Shown: piece after piece, positions 6,194 through 9,497 of the stretch
Position numbering within the stretch: position 1 is the stretch's first letter
Layout: every line of letters begins with the position of its first letter
Assembly (NCBI GenBank): GCA_964509125.1
Contig: CAZDVZ010000054.1
Span: forward strand, 1 to 9,497
From: SIG653 sp964509125
Lineage (GTDB): Bacteria; Bacillota; Clostridia; Oscillospirales; CAG-382
Direction: 5' to 3'
Length of the DNA stretch: 9,497 nucleotides
The notes under the pieces: model-generated
What the model saw: the letters and a program-made list of their open reading frames with translations, nothing else
Databases searched by the model: none
What the model was told of the DNA's origin: nothing
Position numbers and translations under genes: made by a program

Positions 6194-7288
6194 ATGGCAG
6201 GAAACAGAAAAAACATAAACACGTCAGAAGCACTTTCGGCATATTTTAAAGAGGTTCCCACATACTGCGAACCGTACGGAAACGGTCATATCAACGACAC
6301 GTTTTTAGTTGTATGCGGCAAAAGATTTATAATGCAGAGGATGAATACAAGTATATTTAAGAATCCCGACGAATTGATGGAAAATATTTTAGGCGTTACA
6401 GCTCATATAAAAAGAAAAGTAAGCGCCACGGGTGGGGACGAAGAAAGATGTACCTTGGTGGTAGTTCCCACTTTAAACGGGGAAATGTTCTTTAAAGACA
6501 CCATGGAACAATGCTGGCGCGTATACGAATTTACCGAGAGAACAGTTACAAAAGAAACCGTTGAAAACGAAACGGATTTTTACAGTTGCGGAGAAGCCTT
6601 TGGTGTATTTCAACAACACTTGGCGGACTATCCCGCGGAACGTCTTCACGAAACCATCAAAGATTTTCACAACACACCCAAAAGATATGACAACCTTATG
6701 ATATCTGCCGAGAAAGATGTTTGCGATAGGCTTTCGGAAGTTAAAGAAGAATTTGAATTTGCAAAAAGCAGAAAAGAATTTTGTTCAATTTTCGAAAAAG
6801 CGCGCAAAAACGGCACACTCCCTTTAAGAGTCACTCACAACGACACGAAGCTCAACAACATTTTGTTTGATGAAAAAAACGGAGAAGCGATTTGCGTCAT
6901 TGATCTTGACACAGTTATGCCGGGTTATTCATTAAATGACTTTGGAGATTCCATACGTTTTGGCGCAAACACCGCCGTAGAAGACGAAACAGATCTTTCG
7001 AAAGTTTCGCTCGATCTGCGTCTTTTCGAAATTTACGCCAAGGGATTTATCAAAGGATGTGACGGAAAGCTTTTGGATGCAGAGCTTGACCTTCTCCCCG
7101 AAGGGGCAATAATGATGACTCTCGAATGCGGAATGAGATTTCTCGCTGATTATCTGGACGGAGACATATATTTCAAAACAAGCCGAGAAAAGCATAATTT
7201 AGACCGAGCGAGAAACCAATTTGCCTTAGTTGCGGACATGGAACGTAAGCTTCCGCAAATGAAAGAAATAATAAACAAATTAAAATAA
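6194..7288 (+). CDS. APH-fold sugar kinase resembling N-acetylhexosamine 1-kinase (NahK-like)
   Basis: The product is 364 aa, about the length of NahK. It belongs to the aminoglycoside-phosphotransferase/choline-kinase fold. Features seen: YGNGHINDTF at 28-37 (nucleotide-loop region), FIMQRMN at 45-51, the catalytic-loop signature H215-x-D217-x4-N222 with D217 as predicted base, and the metal-binding segment IDLDTVMPG with D239, followed by DFGD at 249-252. The GNGHIND and QRMN phrases are those I associate with NahK, which phosphorylates GlcNAc/GalNAc at C1 in lacto-N-biose/galacto-N-biose salvage. The ATG at 6194 is chosen because GGGAGAG lies 6 nt upstream; the ATG at 6149 lies inside the -10 box. 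It is a single-gene unit, with no phosphorylase, epimerase or sugar transporter in the window, so the substrate is unproven; another hexose or amino-sugar kinase of the same fold is possible. Cytosolic. Confidence 0.85.
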   Translation: MAGNRKNINTSEALSAYFKEVPTYCEPYGNGHINDTFLVVCGKRFIMQRMNTSIFKNPDELMENILGVTAHIKRKVSATGGDEERCTLVVVPTLNGEMFFKDTMEQCWRVYEFTERTVTKETVENETDFYSCGEAFGVFQQHLADYPAERLHETIKDFHNTPKRYDNLMISAEKDVCDRLSEVKEEFEFAKSRKEFCSIFEKARKNGTLPLRVTHNDTKLNNILFDEKNGEAICVIDLDTVMPGYSLNDFGDSIRFGANTAVEDETDLSKVSLDLRLFEIYAKGFIKGCDGKLLDAELDLLPEGAIMMTLECGMRFLADYLDGDIYFKTSREKHNLDRARNQFALVADMERKLPQMKEIINKLK

Positions 7289-7390
7289 AAATAAGCACCG
7301 TAATAACACGGAAAATGCCGTCATATTCCACGCAAACAGCCATACACATTTTGATGGTAGATCGCCTTACTTTTTCAAACAAAAGTTATA

Positions 7391-7435
7391 GAGCAGTAAA
7401 AAACAAAATCTGTTTTTTTACTGCTCCGCTTTTTT
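7391..7435 (+). terminator. Rho-independent terminator of the kinase gene, between convergent genes
   Basis: GAGCAGTAAAAAAC (7391-7404) pairs with GTTTTTTTACTGCTC (7412-7426), about 14 bp with one extra T, loop AAAATCT, then CGC and six Ts (7430-7435). The T-run reaches the stop codon of the convergent membrane-protein gene. On the minus strand the hairpin also follows that gene but lacks an immediate T-run, so it is mainly a plus-strand terminator. The 102 nt between the kinase stop and the hairpin hold nothing I can name. Confidence 0.85.
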
Positions 7436-7961
7436 ATATTCCAAACGTAGATGTCAAGGGATCTCTAAAGATAGAAATATGAGGTGTAAAAAAGGTAAAC
7501 AATACAAAAAGCAACGCGACAACGCAGAGCAAAGAAAACGCCATGGTTTGAGAAAAAACACATTTTATTTTCTTTTTAAAAAGCTTTGTTTCCACGCAAT
7601 AAGCAATAGCGGCAGAAATGTAAAAAATAGCAATATTAACCCAAGATGCCGAGGTGCCGAAAACGCCGTTATAGGTATAAAACAAAATGGGAATCATAAT
7701 TATTCCAAGTAATATCCCTCTAAGCTTCACGCACCAAAAATTTTCTGTTTTTTCACCGGATAAATGCCTTTCAAAAAACGAAAACAAAAACATAGGGAAA
7801 AACAGTATTTTCATATGTTCCCACGTGGATTCGTTAACCGCCGAAAATGGTGCTATGAAAACGGCGCCTCCACTCCAATCATACAAAAAATGAAGCAGAG
7901 TTCCCAAAGCACAAGTGAAAATAAAGCCTGCAAATTGCCAGCGAAACAATGTTTTTTCCAT
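7434..7961 (-). CDS. Polytopic membrane protein, DUF6512-like
   Basis: The product is 175 aa, very rich in Phe/Ile/Leu, with about five hydrophobic segments (roughly 9-27, 52-63, 81-98, 107-123 and 140-165). Conserved-looking polar motifs interrupt them: HFLYDWSGG at 24-32, VNESTWEHMK at 42-51, and YNGVFG at 97-102. The HF-x-YDWSGG and VNES-x-WEHxK signatures are what I associate with the DUF6512 family; the function is unknown. Conserved His/Glu/Asp near membrane edges hint at metal binding or catalysis, which is speculation. The start at 7961 is preferred over 8006 because AAGGAG (7969-7974) lies 7 nt upstream. It is transcribed alone, after the ABC-operon terminator, and converges with the kinase gene. 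Confidence 0.8.
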   Translation of the reverse strand: MEKTLFRWQFAGFIFTCALGTLLHFLYDWSGGAVFIAPFSAVNESTWEHMKILFFPMFLFSFFERHLSGEKTENFWCVKLRGILLGIIMIPILFYTYNGVFGTSASWVNIAIFYISAAIAYCVETKLFKKKIKCVFSQTMAFSLLCVVALLFVLFTFFTPHISIFRDPLTSTFGI

Positions 7962-8010
7962 AAATACACTCCTTTTGGTTTCACAGAAAGTATATGCAAA
8001 AAACAAAAAG

Positions 8011-8039
8011 AGTATACCTTAAACCCCAAAGATATTAAA
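8011..8039 (-). promoter_or_regulatory. Weak candidate promoter for the DUF6512-like gene
   Basis: TATACT (8011-8016) lies 17 bp from TTTAAT (8034-8039), a poor -35 that overlaps the tail of the ABC-operon terminator. A second TATACT at 7989-7994 has no good -35 partner. The gene needs a promoter here if termination is efficient, but neither candidate is convincing. Confidence 0.3.
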
Positions 8040-8069
8040 ATGAGGATACGAAACTGTTTTCGCATCCCC
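8036..8069 (-). terminator. Rho-independent terminator of the amino acid ABC transporter operon
   Basis: On the minus strand, GGGGATGCGAAA (8058-8069) pairs over 12 bp, two of them G-U, with TTTCGTATCCTC (8042-8053) around an ACAG loop, followed by ATTTTAAT. It begins 5 nt past the ATPase stop. The T-run is short, so some read-through into the DUF6512-like gene is possible. Confidence 0.7.
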
Positions 8070-8074
8070 GTTTA

Positions 8075-8887
8075 TTATATTTTAAGTGTAAAATTCAAAA
8101 ATGTTTTAAGACGTTCCGTTTTTGGGTTTTCAAAAATTTCTTTTGCGGGACCCTCTTCAACAATTTCGCCCTCATTCATAAAGATAACTCTGTCAGCCAC
8201 CTCTTTGGCGAACCCCATCTCGTGAGTAACAACGAGCATTGTAACATCACTCTTGGCAAGATCTCGCATTACCGAAAGCACCTCGCCTGTAATTTCGGGA
8301 TCAAGAGCACTTGTAGGCTCATCGAACAACAAAATGTCCGGCTCCATAGCAAGTCCTCTTGCTATGGCAACACGTTGCTTCTGCCCACCCGAAAGCTGGT
8401 TTGGATATGACTTTTCCTTATCCTCGAGTCCAACAAGCTTCAAAAGTTCACGAGCCTTTTCTATAGCTACATTTTTAGGCACGCCTTTTACATGAACAGG
8501 AGAATAATATATATTTTTCAAGCAAGTCATGTGAGGAAAAAGATTATAACTTTGAAAGATCATTCCCGTTTTTAAACAGATACTTCGGCACGAGCTTTCG
8601 GAAGCGTATACAACCTTACCGTTTTCAAATGTGCGACAAAGCACATCGCCGCATATTTCAATTTCACCCGAATCGATTTTTTCAAGGCGATTAACACATC
8701 TCAAAAGAGTGCTTTTTCCCGAACCCGAAGAGCCGATTATTGCCACGGTTTCGCCCTTTCTAACCTCAAGGTCAACTCCCCTTACGGCTTCAAAATCATC
8801 GTAAGATTTACGTATATTCTGCATTTTCAAAACAGGAGCAGACGATTCTTCAAATTCTCTCATTTCATTTTTCGAATTTTCTTTCAC
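8075..8887 (-). CDS. Polar amino acid ABC transporter ATP-binding protein (GlnQ/HisP family)
   Basis: The product is 270 aa from the GTG start. It is the cytosolic ATPase that powers amino acid import with the permease encoded just upstream. All ABC motifs are intact: Walker A GSSGSGKST at 52-60, Q-loop Q112 in IFQSYNLFPHM, signature LSGGQ at 165-169, Walker B ILLFDEP at 185-191, D-loop SALD at 193-196, and switch H222 in VVTHEMG. Between strands at ~79 and the Q-loop there is an insertion of about 25 residues, as in HisP rather than the compact GlnQ form. GTG 8885-8887 is chosen because GGGAGGG lies just upstream; it overlaps the permease by 23 nt. An alternative is ATG 8863, one base past the permease stop but with no Shine-Dalgarno. 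Residues 1-18 precede the conserved core and are weakly constrained. The amino acid transported cannot be told from the ATPase. Confidence 0.95.
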   Translation of the reverse strand: MKENSKNEMREFEESSAPVLKMQNIRKSYDDFEAVRGVDLEVRKGETVAIIGSSGSGKSTLLRCVNRLEKIDSGEIEICGDVLCRTFENGKVVYASESSCRSICLKTGMIFQSYNLFPHMTCLKNIYYSPVHVKGVPKNVAIEKARELLKLVGLEDKEKSYPNQLSGGQKQRVAIARGLAMEPDILLFDEPTSALDPEITGEVLSVMRDLAKSDVTMLVVTHEMGFAKEVADRVIFMNEGEIVEEGPAKEIFENPKTERLKTFLNFTLKI

Positions 8888-9497
8888 GTTTACGCCCTCC
8901 CGTTTCTTCATGATTTGAAAATCTCTTTTCCAACTTTTTGAAAACAATTGTCAAAACAAAAGTAACCAAAAGATAAACCAACGCCGCTACAGCATATGCC
9001 CAAAGCTTCTGGTCACGGTTTACCGCGCCCTTCGCCGCCTTCATAAGCTCACCAACTCCAATTACATATACAAGAGAAGTGTCCTTTACAAGTGTTATGG
9101 TTTCATTTGCAACAGAAGGTAAAACCCTTTTTACCGCCTGCGGGATTATTACACCGAACATCGTTCTTGCTTTTGAGATTCCCAAGGATTGTGCCGCTTC
9201 GTGCTGACCTTTATCTATACTTTCAATACCGCCGCGGTAAATTTCCGCAAAATACGCTGCATAATTTAAAACGTATGTAATTATCGCCGTTGGTAAAGCC
9301 GCAAGTCTAATGCCGCAAGTTATGGGCAAAAAGAAATAGAAAAAGAAAAGCTGGAGCATCAAAGGTGTGCCTCTGAAAACAAGAATATACAGCCGACACA
9401 AACCTTTAAGAGGTAAAAATTTGTTTATGCTTCCCAAAGCAAGGGGCAAACCCAAAGGTATGGCGAGAAGAATTGTGTATGAAAATATCTTTAAGGA
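8865..9497 (-). CDS. Polar amino acid ABC transporter permease (GlnP/HisMQ family), N-terminus beyond right edge
   Basis: The window shows 210 residues and the stop; the frame is open to the right edge. The in-frame TTG at 9455 is not a plausible start, because homologous sequence continues upstream (a helix beginning KIFSYTILLAIPLG). Features in visible-residue numbering: LVFRGTPLMLQLFFFYF at 39-55, typical of the His/Glu/Gln/Arg permease family, and the cytoplasmic EAA loop EAAQSLG at 100-106 leading to IPQA, which contacts the ATPase. A last helix is followed by a very basic tail (KKLEKRF to RKRERKFEK). About 25-30 residues are probably missing. The stop overlaps the ATPase gene by 23 nt, so the two are translationally linked. 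A substrate-binding protein gene is expected upstream, outside the window. Confidence 0.95.
   Translation of the reverse strand, partial: SLKIFSYTILLAIPLGLPLALGSINKFLPLKGLCRLYILVFRGTPLMLQLFFFYFFLPITCGIRLAALPTAIITYVLNYAAYFAEIYRGGIESIDKGQHEAAQSLGISKARTMFGVIIPQAVKRVLPSVANETITLVKDTSLVYVIGVGELMKAAKGAVNRDQKLWAYAVAALVYLLVTFVLTIVFKKLEKRFSNHEETGGRKRERKFEK
8895..8901 (-). promoter_or_regulatory. Ribosome binding site inside the permease gene that sets the ATPase start
   Basis: GGGAGGG on the minus strand, with its GGAGG core at 8896-8900, lies 8 nt before GTG 8887. It is the only good Shine-Dalgarno near the ATPase N-terminus and favours GTG over ATG 8911 or ATG 8863. Confidence 0.7.

Noticed and set aside
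7173..7382. Minus-strand frame of 69 codons across the kinase 3' end
   Set aside because: TTG start, no ribosome site, antisense to the kinase; the hydrophobic stretch comes from the complement of an A-rich tail.
7764..8225. Plus-strand open frame of 153 codons across the DUF6512-like gene and the ABC terminator
   Set aside because: It runs through two minus-strand genes and a terminator hairpin, has no Shine-Dalgarno and resembles no protein family.

Overview
The window looks like chromosomal DNA of an anaerobic Firmicute of the Clostridia type, possibly gut-dwelling. It is A+T-rich, has strong GGAGG-type ribosome sites, near-consensus -35/-10 promoters and hairpin-plus-T-run terminators. 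The gene families also fit: an Mrp protein with an N-terminal Cys cluster, DUF1648 and DUF6512-like membrane proteins, and a NahK-like sugar kinase. I see no phage, transposon, CRISPR, rRNA or tRNA signal. The organism assignment is inference from style and gene content only.

Layout. (1) Positions 1-4603, minus strand: one uninterrupted frame of at least 1534 codons that runs off the left edge. It encodes a giant exported protein: signal-anchor, roughly 1050 residues of Gly/Asn/Ser-rich beta-solenoid-like sequence, a Ser/Thr linker, a ricin-B-like lectin region, and the start of a discoidin-like (galactose-binding-like) sandwich. It has its own promoter (TTGATT-17-TATAAT) and a ~100-nt leader with palindromes. 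(2) 4810-6090, minus: a two-gene operon with a small DUF1648-like membrane protein followed by an Mrp/ApbC iron-sulfur carrier ATPase, with a clear promoter at one end and a terminator at the other. (3) 6122-7435, plus: a single-gene unit, divergent from the operon, encoding an APH-fold sugar kinase resembling N-acetylhexosamine 1-kinase. (4) 7434-7961, minus: a DUF6512-like polytopic membrane protein, convergent with the kinase and sharing its terminator region. (5) 8036-9497, minus: the end of a polar amino acid ABC transporter operon, with a permease (N-terminus beyond the right edge) overlapping its ATPase, then a terminator.

The genes do not form one pathway. The window reads as five neighbouring transcription units. 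The giant lectin/solenoid protein and the hexosamine-type kinase are both compatible with life on host or plant glycans, but nothing links them directly. The giant protein is the least ordinary item and the best candidate for something undescribed.
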